In this document: positions 27,576 to 37,732 of the stretch, piece by piece
Position numbering within the stretch: the stretch's first letter is position 1
Layout: every line of letters begins with the position of its first letter
Source: Psychrobacter coccoides
GTDB taxonomy: Bacteria > Pseudomonadota > Gammaproteobacteria > Pseudomonadales > Moraxellaceae
Reading direction: 5' to 3'
Assembly: GCF_017498085.1 (NCBI RefSeq)
Contig: NZ_JAGBKM010000010.1
Coordinates: 1-64,000 of the forward strand
DNA: 64,000 nucleotides
Notes under the pieces: generated by a model
What the model saw: the letters and a program-made list of their open reading frames with translations, nothing else
The model's database searches: none
Told to the model about the DNA's origin: nothing
Translations under genes and position numbers: made by a program

Positions 27576-28291
27576 TGAACACGCTAACAAAATCCTTAAC
27601 AGGTTTGGGCTTAGGCGCGGCATTGACCTTAACTGCCGGTACAGCAATGGCGGCAGGCGGTGGTGGATGCGGGACATTCACCAACGCTGACGGTGTCGAA
27701 GAGTCCTTAGCCTGTAGCTCTGCCCCGATTGACTTTACCAATAAGGGCTCGCTACAAAACGGTGCCAAGCTGTTTATGAACTACTGTGCTGGTTGTCACT
27801 CAGCCGAGTTTGTTCGTCACTCGCGCATCGCCAAAGACTTAGACATACCACCTGAACTGGTCGAAAAGTACTTGATGGTGACCACGGATCAAATCGGTGA
27901 TTTTATTAACCCTGAGATAGATCCTGAGATTCAAGCGTCGTGGTTTGGCGCTGCACCTCCAGATCTGACTATGGTAAATAGACTTCGTGGCGACGATTGG
28001 GTTTATACCTACTTGTTGTCGTTTTATGAAGATCCAAGCCGTCCTTGGGGTGCGAATAACTTGGTGCTAGAAAACGCAGCCATGCCGCATGTCTTGCATA
28101 ATATGCAAGAAAGCTTGAGCCAAGAAGAGTTCGAAAGTGAGGTCGGTGACTTAGTAAACTATATGGCATGGATGGGCGAGCCGGTGCGCCATGACCGCAA
28201 AGTGATTGGTTTCTTTGTGATCCTATTCTTATTAGTATTGCTAATCCCTGTCTACTTACTCAACAAAGAGTTTTGGAAAGACGTCAAATAG
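27575..28291 (+). CDS. petC: Ubiquinol-cytochrome c reductase cytochrome c1 subunit
   Basis: Periplasmic heme c subunit that passes electrons from the Rieske protein to soluble cytochrome c. It has a signal peptide (1-26, TAMA), a heme motif CAGCH at residues 71-75 and a likely Met ligand in ENAAMPHVL. A C-terminal anchor helix (about 211-230) is followed by KEFWKD. Length 238 aa. It is the last gene of the operon. GGAGG precedes its start and a strong terminator follows its stop. Confidence 0.96.
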   Translation: MNTLTKSLTGLGLGAALTLTAGTAMAAGGGGCGTFTNADGVEESLACSSAPIDFTNKGSLQNGAKLFMNYCAGCHSAEFVRHSRIAKDLDIPPELVEKYLMVTTDQIGDFINPEIDPEIQASWFGAAPPDLTMVNRLRGDDWVYTYLLSFYEDPSRPWGANNLVLENAAMPHVLHNMQESLSQEEFESEVGDLVNYMAWMGEPVRHDRKVIGFFVILFLLVLLIPVYLLNKEFWKDVK

Positions 28292-28320
28292 ACACTTTGT
28301 ACAAGCATAAAGTTTCATCA

Positions 28321-28349
28321 AAGACACTACTTCGGTAGTGTCTTTTTTA
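28321..28349 (+). terminator. Terminator of petABC
   Basis: The arms AAGACACTAC and GTAGTGTCTT enclose a TTCG tetraloop and are followed by TTTTTT. Confidence 0.92.
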
Positions 28350-28473
28350 TGTTTTATGCTCTGTATGACTTATATGATTTAGCAGAGTGCTGACCATAGA
28401 TTACGCTTAGCATCTTGATAAACCAAGCCACATTGTTTACGATGACAGCCTTAACTCATAACACTAGGCTTTC

Positions 28474-29088
28474 ATGATTGATGTCAACGATATTCCAAGC
28501 AGTCAGCTGATTTTATATGCTGATGACGGCTACAACAGTCATGTCGTACGCCTATTGCTTGAAGAAAAAAAGCTCGACTATTACTTATCTCGCTTGCACT
28601 CAGAGCGTCCTGAAGATCTGACTGAGCTAAACCCCTATCATACCCTACCGGTCCTGCAACAGCGTGAGATTGCGCTTTATGAGATAAACGTTATTTTTGA
28701 ATATCTAGAAGAGCGTTATCATGCCAACAAGCTGCTTCCTGATACGCCCCAAGAGCGTGCTCAGTTTCGTCAATTGGCTTGGCGCATTCAGCATGACTGG
28801 CTGGTACTGGGTAAACGTCTATTGATGCATCCAGACAGCTTTGATAATGCTCAGGCCGCTATCGCTAAAAAGAAGCTCTCAGACTCCTTGGTTACGCTTG
28901 CGCCTTTATTCGCTCATAAACCCTACTTTATGGCGGATGAGTTCGGCTGGTGCGATGTGCTGCTTTCGCCTTTATTATGGCGGCTAGAAGAAATGGGGAT
29001 TGCCTTGCCTCGCGCCATCAGCCGTCCATTGTTTGATTATAAAAAGCGTGTCTTTGAGCGAGAGAGCTTCCAAAGAAGCATTCAATAG
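28474..29088 (+). CDS. sspA: Stringent starvation protein A
   Basis: RNA-polymerase-associated protein with a glutathione-S-transferase fold, involved in starvation and acid responses. The thioredoxin-like half (LILYADDGYNSHVVRLLLEEK) and the mid-region NPYHTLPVLQQREIALYEINVI fit SspA. The helical half follows. At 204 aa it is of usual length. It lies 62 bp before sspB in the conserved order petABC-sspAB of beta/gammaproteobacteria. Confidence 0.92.
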   Translation: MIDVNDIPSSQLILYADDGYNSHVVRLLLEEKKLDYYLSRLHSERPEDLTELNPYHTLPVLQQREIALYEINVIFEYLEERYHANKLLPDTPQERAQFRQLAWRIQHDWLVLGKRLLMHPDSFDNAQAAIAKKKLSDSLVTLAPLFAHKPYFMADEFGWCDVLLSPLLWRLEEMGIALPRAISRPLFDYKKRVFERESFQRSIQ

Positions 29089-29150
29089 CGCTCAAACTCA
29101 CCACAAATTAAAAGACTTACTCATAAACCGTTAGCATAGGAAACCATAAG

Positions 29151-29576
29151 ATGAACGAAACAATATCAATCACCCCCACCCGTCCTTATATGGTGCGTGC
29201 CCTTTATCAATGGATAGAAGACAATGCGCTCACCCCCTATCTCATGGTTGATGCCACTGCAAAAAACGTACAAGTGCCAACTGAGCATATTCAAGATGGT
29301 CGTATCGTTCTCAATATCGCCAGTCGTGCTACCGGCAATATGAGTATGGAAAATGACTACATTCATTTTAGCGCTCGTTTTGGTGGCATCTCACAAGAGA
29401 TTTGGGTGCCATTGCCAGCGGTAATGGGCATTTATGCCAAAGAAAACCAACAGGGCATGTTTTTTGACCCAAACGAATACGAAAACTACCAACCTGAAGA
29501 AGAGGCAGACACTCCAAAAAACGTTAAACCTAAGCCCAAACGTGACAATAAAGCCGGGTTAAAGGTTCTAAAATAG
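29151..29576 (+). CDS. sspB: ClpXP protease specificity-enhancing factor SspB
   Basis: Adaptor that delivers ssrA-tagged proteins to ClpXP. The N-terminal substrate-binding domain carries RPYMVRALYQWIEDN, TPYLMVDA and the conserved FSARFGG and VPLPAVMGIYAKEN. A charged flexible linker leads to the C-terminal KAGLKVLK, which resembles the ClpX-tethering tail of E. coli SspB. Length 141 aa. Cotranscribed with sspA. Confidence 0.94.
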   Translation: MNETISITPTRPYMVRALYQWIEDNALTPYLMVDATAKNVQVPTEHIQDGRIVLNIASRATGNMSMENDYIHFSARFGGISQEIWVPLPAVMGIYAKENQQGMFFDPNEYENYQPEEEADTPKNVKPKPKRDNKAGLKVLK

Positions 29577-29606
29577 TAACGGCTGCATAAAAAATTTCTG
29601 CATAAA

Positions 29607-29643
29607 AAAACACCCCATAAGTTGGCTCCAACTTATGGGGTTC
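29607..29643 (-). terminator. Terminator of dcd
   Basis: A long hairpin with arms CCCCATAAGTTGG and CCAACTTATGGGG. On the minus strand it runs into a T-rich tract (GTTTTTTT). It may also stop sspB transcription in the other direction. Confidence 0.8.
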
Positions 29644-29752
29644 AGCTCACCAATACGCTCAGCTTTTTTATACAGTTATCGTTGATTTTCTTTACAGCCG
29701 ATAGCAACCGATACCAGTAGTACGGCACGAACACTGTATACATAGGACGTGC

Positions 29753-30328
29753 TTAGGTTCTTGGTAGCGTCACACCGCGCTGGCCTTGATACTTGCCGCC
29801 ACGATCTTTATAACTGGTCTCGCAAATATCGTCGCTGTCTGACTGAAAGAACAACATCTGTGCCACCCCTTCTCCTGCATAAATACGGGCGGGCAGATTG
29901 GTGGTATTGCTAAACTCTAAAGTGACATGTCCTTCCCACTCAGGCTCAAGCGGGGTGACGTTGACGATGATGCCGCAGCGTGCGTAAGTCGACTTACCTA
30001 AGCAAATCGTCAGTACATCACGTGGAATACGGAAATACTCCATGGTACGTGCCAATGCAAAAGAGTTTGGTGGGATAATACATTCATCACCAACGATATC
30101 GATAAAGCTTTTTTCATCAAAGTTTTTGGGGTCAACAACCACTGAATGCACGTTGGTAAATACTTTGAACTCAGGGGCACAGCGTACATCATAACCATAG
30201 CTTGAGGTACCGTAGCTTACCAAGCGCTCACCGGCGTCATTAAAGCGTACTTGACCTGACTCAAACGGCTCTATCATGCCATGCTCTTCAGCCATTTTAC
30301 GAATCCAGCGGTCAGATTTAATAGACAT
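29753..30328 (-). CDS. dcd: dCTP deaminase
   Basis: Trimeric enzyme that deaminates dCTP to dUTP for dTTP synthesis. Motifs are [12 protein letters not shown] near residue 36, [13 protein letters not shown], the segment [28 protein letters not shown] with the catalytic Glu, and the C-terminal [13 protein letters not shown]. The length of 191 aa is normal. The gene is convergent with sspAB and 233 bp from the mrp gene. Confidence 0.96.
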   Translation of the reverse strand: MSIKSDRWIRKMAEEHGMIEPFESGQVRFNDAGERLVSYGTSSYGYDVRCAPEFKVFTNVHSVVVDPKNFDEKSFIDIVGDECIIPPNSFALARTMEYFRIPRDVLTICLGKSTYARCGIIVNVTPLEPEWEGHVTLEFSNTTNLPARIYAGEGVAQMLFFQSDSDDICETSYKDRGGKYQGQRGVTLPRT

Positions 30329-30561
30329 CTTTTTTCCTTACAAATATTTAATAGCGGTTATGATACAGTATTTTGATAGCGAGATTATACGGAATTGGTG
30401 GCCGAATTTATAGCGAAGCAACTTCTATAAAGCTCTCAATGACGAAAACAACACTTGAAAAACAACACTTGATAAACGACTGTGTGACAAGATGCCTTGC
30501 ATCTCAAGCACAGACAAGCCAGAACGCTCAAAGCCCTGACCAACCTCCATAACAATTGCCT

Positions 30562-31767
30562 TTAAAAAATTCGCTTATCATCCACTGGCTTAGCAAACTT
30601 GCTGATATTGGCTTCGATATTTTTTGCAATGCTAAGATAGTATGACGCAAACTCATCATCAGCGAGTACGCTTGGTACGCCTTTATCTACTTGTGCACGG
30701 ATACCGCTCGCTAATGGCAACTGCCCTAATAGCGGCACCTGATATTGCTCAGAGATTTGCTCGCCACCACCTGCGCCAAAGATGGCTTCAGTATGGCCGC
30801 AGTTGCTACAAGTATGTAGCGCCATGTTTTCAACCACACCCAGCACAGGGATACTGGTTTTGTTAAACATCTCAATGCCTTTTTGGGCATCAAGTAACGC
30901 AATGTGCTGCGGCGTGGTGACAATCACAGCGCCCGTGACCGGAATACGCTGCGCCAGTGTCAGCTGAACATCACCCGTGCCTGGCGGCATATCGATCACC
31001 AAATAATCGAGCTGCGGCCAGTTGGTTTGATTATATAGCTGCATAAGCGCACCCGTCGCTTTGGGCCCACGCCATGCTACAGGCGTATTATCATGATCTA
31101 GCAAGCTACCTATCGACAGCATTGCCATGCCATGTGCCTCAACTGGCACAAACTGATCGTTCTCTAGCTGCGGCTTGACTTCAGCAACACCTAACATCGT
31201 TGGCATACTAGGTCCATAGATATCTGCATCTAACACCCCGACCCGATTGCCAAGTTTTTGTAAAGCCAAAGCGACATTGACCGTCGTCGTTGACTTGCCA
31301 ACACCGCCTTTCCCTGAAGCCACGACGATAATATGACGAATGCGGGGATGCGCTGTTAGTGATGCTTGGGTTGGTGCAGCTTTAGAAATGGGCGGTTCGT
31401 TATTTGTATTTGCTTGCGCCGTTGGTGTCGCTTGAGTGGCCATCGCATCTGTCGTCTTTGGCAAGCTTGCGCCTGCACCTTTGGCTGCAGCTGGTAGACG
31501 TACATTCATATGAATAGTGTTGATGCCATGCGGCTGCAGCCGTTGGCCAAGCTCTTGCTGAATGCGCTCGGGGCTACTGTTTTGTGGCAAGCGTAAGTCT
31601 AAAGTAAGCTGATCGCCCTCACGCTCAATCTTCGTCACCATGGTAGCAATACTACTTCCTTCTACTTCATAACCGAGCAGCACCTTATCCACAGCACTAT
31701 CACGTGCCGCTTTTTGCTGCGCTGTCTCAGGCTTTGTAGATGATATTTTTTTTATAAAGTTAAACAT
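30562..31767 (-). CDS. apbC: Mrp/ApbC-family iron-sulfur carrier ATPase
   Basis: P-loop ATPase that carries and inserts Fe-S clusters. Residues about 1-95 form the N-terminal MIP18-like domain. A Ala/Thr-rich linker follows, then the deviant Walker A GKGGVGKST (152-160), VLDADIYGPSMP and DMPPGTGDVQLTL. The cluster-binding CSNCGH lies near residue 320. The frame is open from 31872, but those first 35 residues are unconserved, and the ATG at 31767 (MFNFIKKI) fits the family, giving 401 aa. Confidence 0.92.
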   Translation of the reverse strand: MFNFIKKISSTKPETAQQKAARDSAVDKVLLGYEVEGSSIATMVTKIEREGDQLTLDLRLPQNSSPERIQQELGQRLQPHGINTIHMNVRLPAAAKGAGASLPKTTDAMATQATPTAQANTNNEPPISKAAPTQASLTAHPRIRHIIVVASGKGGVGKSTTTVNVALALQKLGNRVGVLDADIYGPSMPTMLGVAEVKPQLENDQFVPVEAHGMAMLSIGSLLDHDNTPVAWRGPKATGALMQLYNQTNWPQLDYLVIDMPPGTGDVQLTLAQRIPVTGAVIVTTPQHIALLDAQKGIEMFNKTSIPVLGVVENMALHTCSNCGHTEAIFGAGGGEQISEQYQVPLLGQLPLASGIRAQVDKGVPSVLADDEFASYYLSIAKNIEANISKFAKPVDDKRIF

Positions 31768-31892
31768 AGCTGTCTTTACTTCTATATATACGGGTAAATG
31801 GGTAAGAATAAGGTATGTCGACCAGTGTAACCGAATCAAAAAGATAAAAAAACCACAATACCAGTAGGTCAAACTTCAACTGAGTGACTGCT

Positions 31893-33230
31893 CTATAATG
31901 GTAAAAACTGCGAGGCAATAAACAGATAAATCAGCACGCCTGAGGCATCACACACTGAGGTGATTAAAGGCGCGCTGGCAGTCGCTGGATCAAAACCTAA
32001 TTTATTGAGTACAAAAGGTAAGCTCATGCCAATCACACAGCCAATCATTACTACAGAGACCATACTCAGCGCCAGTACCAGCGAGACGACCGCATCACCA
32101 CGAATATAGCCGATAATAGAGATAGCGACTGCCATCGTAGCGCCCAGCATCAGAGCGACCATGGCTTCACGGCCCAACAAAGAAAACCAGTCACGCATCA
32201 CCACATCGCCTGTCGCTAAGGCACGCACCATGAGAGTAGCCGATTGGGAGCCAGCGTTACCGCCACTATCAACCAGCAAGGGTAAAAAAAACACCAACAC
32301 CAGATTAGCGGCTATCACATCCTCAAAATTGGCAATACTGATACCTGATAATAGGTTGCCAAATACTAAGAACACCAGCCAAAATACACGCTTACGATAT
32401 AACACTCTGATGCTGACGTCTTTTAGTTTGCCGACCATAGTCGAGACACCACCTGACTTATGAAAGTCATCGGTGGCTTCATCGCTGGCCACATCCATAG
32501 CGTCATCATGTGTCACGATACCGACCAAAGCACCTTTCGCATCGGTAATCGGTAAAGCGATTAGGTCATAACGGGCCACCGTTTTGGCAACGTCTTCTTG
32601 GTCGTCATTGACATCACACGAGACAATATTACTGACCATGATCTTACCGATCTTTTGCTCTGGCGCTGCTAAAATCAGCACCCGCAAAGAGACAACACCC
32701 AGCAGCTTACGCTCGTCATCGATGACATAGGCATGATAAATGGTCTCGGCATCTGGGGCTTCTAGTCTCAGAGCAGCCAAAGCCTCAGCCACTGTCATTT
32801 CAGCATCTAAAGTGGCGTAGTCTGATGTCATCAAGGCACCAGCCGTGCGTTCCTCGTAAGCAGATAGCCTACGAATATCTTCACGCTTTGCTTGCGCCAG
32901 TGCAGGCAGCAGCGCATCTCGCTGTTTTTGGTTGAGTTGCTTATAAAGATCCGTGCGCTCATCAGCAGGCATCTCACCGACTATCTTGGCCAATATTGCT
33001 CGTGGATATTCATGTGCCATGGCGACCTGAATATCTGCTTCTAAATAAGAAAATATCGTCGAGCGATTGGGCAGACGCTCTAATAGTTGCCGAGCAAGCG
33101 TTGCGTCTATAAGCGCTAGCACATCAGCAATATCAATGGGTCGCAGGTCTTCTACTTGTTCGATGGCTTGTGCAAACTGTTGTTGCTCAGCAGCTTGGCT
33201 TAATGACAATGCTAGAGTTTCATGGTTCAT
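31893..33230 (-). CDS. mgtE: Magnesium transporter MgtE
   Basis: Inner-membrane Mg2+ channel. It has the cytoplasmic N domain of superhelical repeats (about 1-130), with EEREDIRRL-type segments ending in YEERTAGALMTSDYA. A pair of CBS domains lies at about 135-255, and five transmembrane helices at about 280-445. The selectivity motif region PLLVDSGGNAGSQSATLMVRALATGD is clear (PLLVDSGGNAGSQS). Length 445 aa, normal. In other MgtE proteins the N and CBS domains gate the channel by Mg2+ binding. No magnesium riboswitch was recognised upstream. Confidence 0.94.
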   Translation of the reverse strand: MNHETLALSLSQAAEQQQFAQAIEQVEDLRPIDIADVLALIDATLARQLLERLPNRSTIFSYLEADIQVAMAHEYPRAILAKIVGEMPADERTDLYKQLNQKQRDALLPALAQAKREDIRRLSAYEERTAGALMTSDYATLDAEMTVAEALAALRLEAPDAETIYHAYVIDDERKLLGVVSLRVLILAAPEQKIGKIMVSNIVSCDVNDDQEDVAKTVARYDLIALPITDAKGALVGIVTHDDAMDVASDEATDDFHKSGGVSTMVGKLKDVSIRVLYRKRVFWLVFLVFGNLLSGISIANFEDVIAANLVLVFFLPLLVDSGGNAGSQSATLMVRALATGDVVMRDWFSLLGREAMVALMLGATMAVAISIIGYIRGDAVVSLVLALSMVSVVMIGCVIGMSLPFVLNKLGFDPATASAPLITSVCDASGVLIYLFIASQFLPL

Positions 33231-33271
33231 TTTTTACTCCGTGCGACCCAAAACGGTGCAACAAGCGCTAA

Positions 33272-33299
33272 TAAAAAAGAGCCAATAATATTGGCTCCA
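33272..33299 (-). terminator. Terminator of the scoA-scoB-bdhA operon
   Basis: A perfect hairpin (GAGCCAATA/TATTGGCTC) is followed on the minus strand by six T residues, 65 bp after the bdhA stop. Confidence 0.88.
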
Positions 33300-33363
33300 G
33301 TCAATATAAAATGAGATGCTAATGGATTGGGGTTTTATTAGCAAGTCATGGTTATAAAATCAA

Positions 33364-34164
33364 TTAATTCATAAACCAACCATGGCTCGCAACGATAGAC
33401 TGTCCTGTAAAGACATTGGTTGGGAATGCTGCTAAAAACAGCGCCAACTGAGCAATATCATCCACAGTAGTAAACTCTTTATCCACCGTATTAACCAGCA
33501 TAATATCATTGACTACTGACTCTTCGCTGATGCCTTTTTCAGCCGCTTGCTGTGGGATTTGTTTTTCGACCAGTGGGGTTTTGACAAACCCTGGGCAAAT
33601 CACATGCGAGCGCACATTATGCTCAGCACCCTCTTTTGCAAGTACTCGGCACAGCCCAAGCAATCCATGCTTAGCGGTTACGTAAGGTGCTTTATAAAGC
33701 GACGCTTCATGCGAATGTACCGAGCCCATATAGATAACCGTGCCGCCTTTGTCATCTTTATACATATGCTTGACCGCCGCTTTGGTGGTCAAAAACGCCC
33801 CATCTAAGTGAATGGCAAGCATTTTTTGCCAATCAGCGAACGCCATTTTGTCAATCGGGTTGATGATTTGAATACCCGCATTTGAAACCAAAATATCAAT
33901 GCCGCCAAAGGTATCGACCAGCTGTTGTACGCCATCATTGACAGCATCCTCTGAGGTGACATCCATCTCGATAGCAAGCGCCTGACCGCCAGTCGCCTTG
34001 ATTGAATCAACGGCTTTTTGTGCTGCTTCAAGATTGATATCGGCGATGCCAACGGCGGCGCCTGCTTTTGCATAAGTCTCAGCGATATCAAGTCCGATAC
34101 CGCTGGCAGAGCCTGTGACCAATGCTACTTTACCTGTCAAATCTTGTTGTAATTCGGTCGCCAT
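33364..34164 (-). CDS. bdhA: 3-hydroxybutyrate dehydrogenase
   Basis: Short-chain dehydrogenase that oxidises D-3-hydroxybutyrate to acetoacetate with NAD. It has the Rossmann motif TGSASGIG (about 17-24), NAGIQ (about 94-98), a catalytic Ser in GSVHSHEAS and the YVTAKHG Tyr/Lys pair. The segment [18 protein letters not shown] is characteristic of 3-hydroxybutyrate dehydrogenases. Length 266 aa. It lies 61 bp after scoB in the same operon; together they make acetoacetyl-CoA from 3-hydroxybutyrate. Confidence 0.93.
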   Translation of the reverse strand: MATELQQDLTGKVALVTGSASGIGLDIAETYAKAGAAVGIADINLEAAQKAVDSIKATGGQALAIEMDVTSEDAVNDGVQQLVDTFGGIDILVSNAGIQIINPIDKMAFADWQKMLAIHLDGAFLTTKAAVKHMYKDDKGGTVIYMGSVHSHEASLYKAPYVTAKHGLLGLCRVLAKEGAEHNVRSHVICPGFVKTPLVEKQIPQQAAEKGISEESVVNDIMLVNTVDKEFTTVDDIAQLALFLAAFPTNVFTGQSIVASHGWFMN

Positions 34165-34225
34165 ACTTTACATTCCTTTATTCAGTGACTTGTTATGTCT
34201 TTTTAATGGATTGTTTTGTTTACTG

Positions 34226-34855
34226 CTATTGGGCGATGCTGACAGGCGTTTTCTCTTGTAGCTCATCGAAGCTGACACCATCTGCCAGCTCAACCAGTTT
34301 CAAGCCATCATCAGTGACGTCCAATACAGCAAGCTCGGTGATGATGCGATCAACCACGCCTTTGCCAGTTAATGGTAATGCGCATTCGGCTAGAATCTTG
34401 GGATCGCCATGCTTGTTTACTTGCTCCATCAACACAATCACACGCTGTACACCTGCGACCAAATCCATAGCGCCGCCCATACCTTTGACCATTTTTTTGG
34501 GGATCATCCAGTTGGCAAGGTCGCCATGTTCTGAGACTTCCATTGCACCCAATATCGCTAGGTTCACATGACCGCCACGAATCATCGCAAACGACTCTGA
34601 GCTACTAAAGTAACTGGCGCCGGTTTTAGCGGTGACTGTTTGCTTGCCTGCATTAATCAAGTCAGCATCGACGTTTTCTACAGTAGGGAACTCACCAATA
34701 CCGAGCAGACCGTTTTCGGACTGCAACCAAACGTCTACATCTTCAGGGATATAGTTGGCCACCAGAGTCGGTAGACCGATGCCTAAATTGACATAAAAGC
34801 CGTCTTGTAGCTCTTTCGCAGCACGCTGTGCCATCTGTTCTCTTGTCCATGCCAT
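34226..34855 (-). CDS. scoB: Succinyl-CoA:3-ketoacid CoA transferase subunit B
   Basis: Subunit B of the CoA transferase that activates acetoacetate with succinyl-CoA. The catalytic glutamate is Glu47 in [23 protein letters not shown] and the GGAMDLVAG segment are typical. Length 209 aa. It lies 84 bp after scoA on the same strand. Confidence 0.94.
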   Translation of the reverse strand: MAWTREQMAQRAAKELQDGFYVNLGIGLPTLVANYIPEDVDVWLQSENGLLGIGEFPTVENVDADLINAGKQTVTAKTGASYFSSSESFAMIRGGHVNLAILGAMEVSEHGDLANWMIPKKMVKGMGGAMDLVAGVQRVIVLMEQVNKHGDPKILAECALPLTGKGVVDRIITELAVLDVTDDGLKLVELADGVSFDELQEKTPVSIAQ

Positions 34856-34939
34856 GATAACTTCCTTATTTATGCAATATTTTAAAGTTGTTTTAACCTT
34901 ATGGTTTCAATGTGTTAACCACTATGATGCAGCAATCGA

Positions 34940-35653
34940 TTAAGCGCTCTCAGTAGATTTTGTCGTGGTTTTTTCGATGCGTTTTTCGGGGTTGTCGTTT
35001 AGGATGATGCGCTGCACAAAGATACCTGGCAGATGCACTTCATCTGGATCTAACGTACCCGTCTCCACGACTTCTTCTACTTCAACGACAGTCACCTTAC
35101 CTGCCATCGCACAGTCTGGGTTGAAGTTACGTGCGGTTTTGTTAAACATCAAATTACCGGCTTTGTCCGCTTTTTGTGCTTTGATTAATGACACATCAGC
35201 ACGCAATGAGTGCTCAAGCACATAAGTGCGACCATCAAAATCACGGGTTTCTTTGCCTTCAGCGACCAATGTCCCCACACCAGTAGCGGTATAAAAAGCA
35301 GGAATACCTGCACCGCCTGAACGCAGCTTTTCGGCCAAGGTGCCTTGTGGTGTTAGTTCAACCTCCAGCTCACCTGCCAGGTATTGACGCTCAAATTCTT
35401 TGTTTTCACCCACATAAGAGGAAATCATTTTTTTGATTTGTCGGGTTTGTAAAAGCAGTCCTAAACCAAAGTCATCCACACCTGCGTTATTACTGATACA
35501 GGTCAAGCCCTTGACCCCGCTATCACGTAATGCTTCGATAAGTGCTTCCGGGATACCACACAGACCGAAACCACCGATGGCAAGTGTTTGATCGTCACTA
35601 ACGATGCCTTCCAATGCTTCTGCCGCACTACCATATACTTTTGACTGACTCAT
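34940..35653 (-). CDS. scoA: Succinyl-CoA:3-ketoacid CoA transferase subunit A
   Basis: Subunit A of the CoA transferase. It carries the CoA-binding glycine-rich segment [11 protein letters not shown] near residue 26, [12 protein letters not shown], and [15 protein letters not shown]. Length 237 aa. First gene of scoA-scoB-bdhA, transcribed away from the GntP-type permease gene. Confidence 0.94.
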   Translation of the reverse strand: MSQSKVYGSAAEALEGIVSDDQTLAIGGFGLCGIPEALIEALRDSGVKGLTCISNNAGVDDFGLGLLLQTRQIKKMISSYVGENKEFERQYLAGELEVELTPQGTLAEKLRSGGAGIPAFYTATGVGTLVAEGKETRDFDGRTYVLEHSLRADVSLIKAQKADKAGNLMFNKTARNFNPDCAMAGKVTVVEVEEVVETGTLDPDEVHLPGIFVQRIILNDNPEKRIEKTTTKSTESA

Positions 35654-36080
35654 GCTTATCTCCTTGCAAGTCTGGGTTTTTATTTAAGTGTGTTGTTAGC
35701 AGCTGACTACTGCGTTATCAATAAACCATCCCTATTAATCATCAACCTATATTAATCATTATAGCTATCTAAAAATTCGATAATAATAAGTTTGGTATCA
35801 ATATATTCAAATCAATAAACTTATGCTAACTTAGCACATTATTCTCATAGCGACTAGAGGATAACATTAGGGTCTGTCAGTACGATGGTCGAATGTTCGA
35901 TAGACCCTAATACGAATAGCGAGACTCAGTAGCAGAGCGCAATATTCTATCAGTCAATAATTTGTCATTAAATAACCAATAAGCTTTGATATTCTGCACT
36001 GATGGTTTTTATTATTTTATTGACCACTATTGATTTGCCCTGCATACTCGCTGCCTTAAATTTTGCCAAGGAGGGCAACT
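35654..36080. promoter_or_regulatory. Divergent control region of the ketone-body genes
   Basis: About 430 AT-rich bases with no gene, between scoA and the permease gene. It must hold promoters for both directions. It also contains a palindromic repeat at 35866-35911. A strong ribosome binding site AAGGAGGG precedes the permease start. No regulator gene is adjacent. Confidence 0.45.
35866..35911. repeat. Palindromic intergenic repeat (TTAGGGTCTGTC ends)
   Basis: The inverted arms ATTAGGGTCTGTC and GATAGACCCTAAT match at all but one position. A further small palindrome (TCGAATGTTCGA) lies inside. Its ends resemble the TAGGG...CCCTA ends at 42458, 60236 and 60281. Confidence 0.6.
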
Positions 36081-37496
36081 ATGTTTAGCACCTTTGCTAT
36101 CGTTATCACTTTATTATTATTGATGTTCTTTGCCTATCGCGGCTACTCTGTGCTGATTTTAGCCCCAATTATGGCAACACTAGCCGTCCTGCTTTCAGGC
36201 GATTTTTTAAATAGTATCCCCGCTTATACTGATGTGTTTATGGGCGCACTCAGTGGGTTTTTACTGAAGTTCTTTCCTATTTTCTTATTGGGCGCATTGT
36301 TTGGACGTTTGATGGCAGACTCTGGCGCTGCCACAGCGATTGCCAATACGGTGGTCGAAAAACTCGGTGCCAGCAAAGCCATTTTAGCGGTTATCTTAGT
36401 CTGTGCGATTTTGACCTACGGCGGCGTTTCTTTATTTGTAGTGGCCTTTGCCATCTATCCTATCGCTAAAGACTTATTCAAAGCTGCTGATATCCCTAAA
36501 CGCTTGATTCCAGCAGCGATTGCGCTTGGTTCATTTACCTTTACCATGACGGCTTTACCAGGCACGCCTGCGATTCAAAACGCCATTCCGATTCCTTATT
36601 ATAATACCAACGTCTTTGCCGCACCGGTATTAGGCATCATCGGTGGTACGATTATGTTTATTTGTGGTTGGTTATGGCTGCAATCACGAGCCAAAAAAGC
36701 CAATGCAGCGGGCGAAGGCTATGGTCAACACGATGAGGAAGATGTCGGCGGTGTGGGCGCTGTAAAAAAGGAATCTGAGACACTCAGTACGCATCATACG
36801 TCCTTTACCGTTGCTATGATTCCGTTGATACTGGTCATCGGTCTCAACGCTATTTTGACTTACTTCGTCTTTCCATCAATGGACTTTAGCCCCTTACAAG
36901 CTCAGTTCCCTGACCTCAATATTGCAGGTTCGCTTGGCTTATGGTCGATTATTATCTCGTTGGTGGTGGCTTGTGTGGTGTTGATTCTACTGCGTCTTGG
37001 GCATTGGAATGATTTACAAAAAACCATCAACCGCGGTACTTATGACTCGATGTTGCCGATTTTTAACACAGCATCAGAGGTGGGTTATGGTGCAGTGATT
37101 GCCTCATTGGCAGGTTTTCTTATCATTCGTGATAGTATCTTGAACCTAAACCCTGAAAACCCATTGATTTCTGAAGCGGTGGCGATGACCACGCTGGCCG
37201 GTATCACAGGTTCGTCGTCTGGTGGCTTGAGTATTGCGCTCTCAACGCTTGGTGATGATTACTTAAGAATGGCGGTAGAGGCTGGGATTGATCCTGAGCT
37301 GATGCACCGTGTCGCTGTCATGGCAGCAGGTGGGCTTGATACCCTGCCACATAGTGGAGCGGTCATTACCCTACTGGCAATCTGTGGCTTGACTCATAAG
37401 CAGTCTTATCTAAATCTGGCGATGGTGACGATGGTGATTCCTTTGATTGCGGTCATCGCCATCATCACTCTAGGGACCCTGTTTGGCTCTTTTTAA
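36081..37496 (+). CDS. GntP-family permease, probably for 3-hydroxybutyrate
   Basis: Inner-membrane carrier of 471 aa with about 12 transmembrane helices, in the gluconate/GntP superfamily. Segments such as LTYGGVSLFVVAFAIYPIAKDLFK, ITGSSSGGLSIAL and GGLDTLPHSGAVITLLAICGLTHK fit this family. The ATG at 36081 has AAGGAGGG seven bases upstream; a TTG at 36063 would add six residues. Its position divergent from scoAB-bdhA suggests uptake of 3-hydroxybutyrate or acetoacetate. This substrate is inferred from context. Confidence 0.85.
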   Translation: MFSTFAIVITLLLLMFFAYRGYSVLILAPIMATLAVLLSGDFLNSIPAYTDVFMGALSGFLLKFFPIFLLGALFGRLMADSGAATAIANTVVEKLGASKAILAVILVCAILTYGGVSLFVVAFAIYPIAKDLFKAADIPKRLIPAAIALGSFTFTMTALPGTPAIQNAIPIPYYNTNVFAAPVLGIIGGTIMFICGWLWLQSRAKKANAAGEGYGQHDEEDVGGVGAVKKESETLSTHHTSFTVAMIPLILVIGLNAILTYFVFPSMDFSPLQAQFPDLNIAGSLGLWSIIISLVVACVVLILLRLGHWNDLQKTINRGTYDSMLPIFNTASEVGYGAVIASLAGFLIIRDSILNLNPENPLISEAVAMTTLAGITGSSSGGLSIALSTLGDDYLRMAVEAGIDPELMHRVAVMAAGGLDTLPHSGAVITLLAICGLTHKQSYLNLAMVTMVIPLIAVIAIITLGTLFGSF

Positions 37497-37524
37497 TCTC
37501 TAGATACGACGCCTCTTTTATATG

Positions 37525-37558
37525 TAACCCACTTAGCCCAGTGCTGGGTGGGTTTTTG
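37525..37558 (+). terminator. Terminator of the GntP-type permease gene
   Basis: The arms AACCCAC and GTGGGTT, with an inner CCCA/TGGG pair, are followed by TTT. Confidence 0.7.
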
Positions 37559-37732
37559 ACCGTTTATGGGTAGGTTATAAGCAGATAATTGATAAGCATC
37601 GGCACAAATTTAGCGGAATTACGGTATCATAGGCACACTTTTTTAATTTTTTAGTATTGATAACATTGCGTCTAATGGCCATAAAGCGCTTGTGATGTTT
37701 GACAACCAACCCGTTTTTATAAAATATAGGTG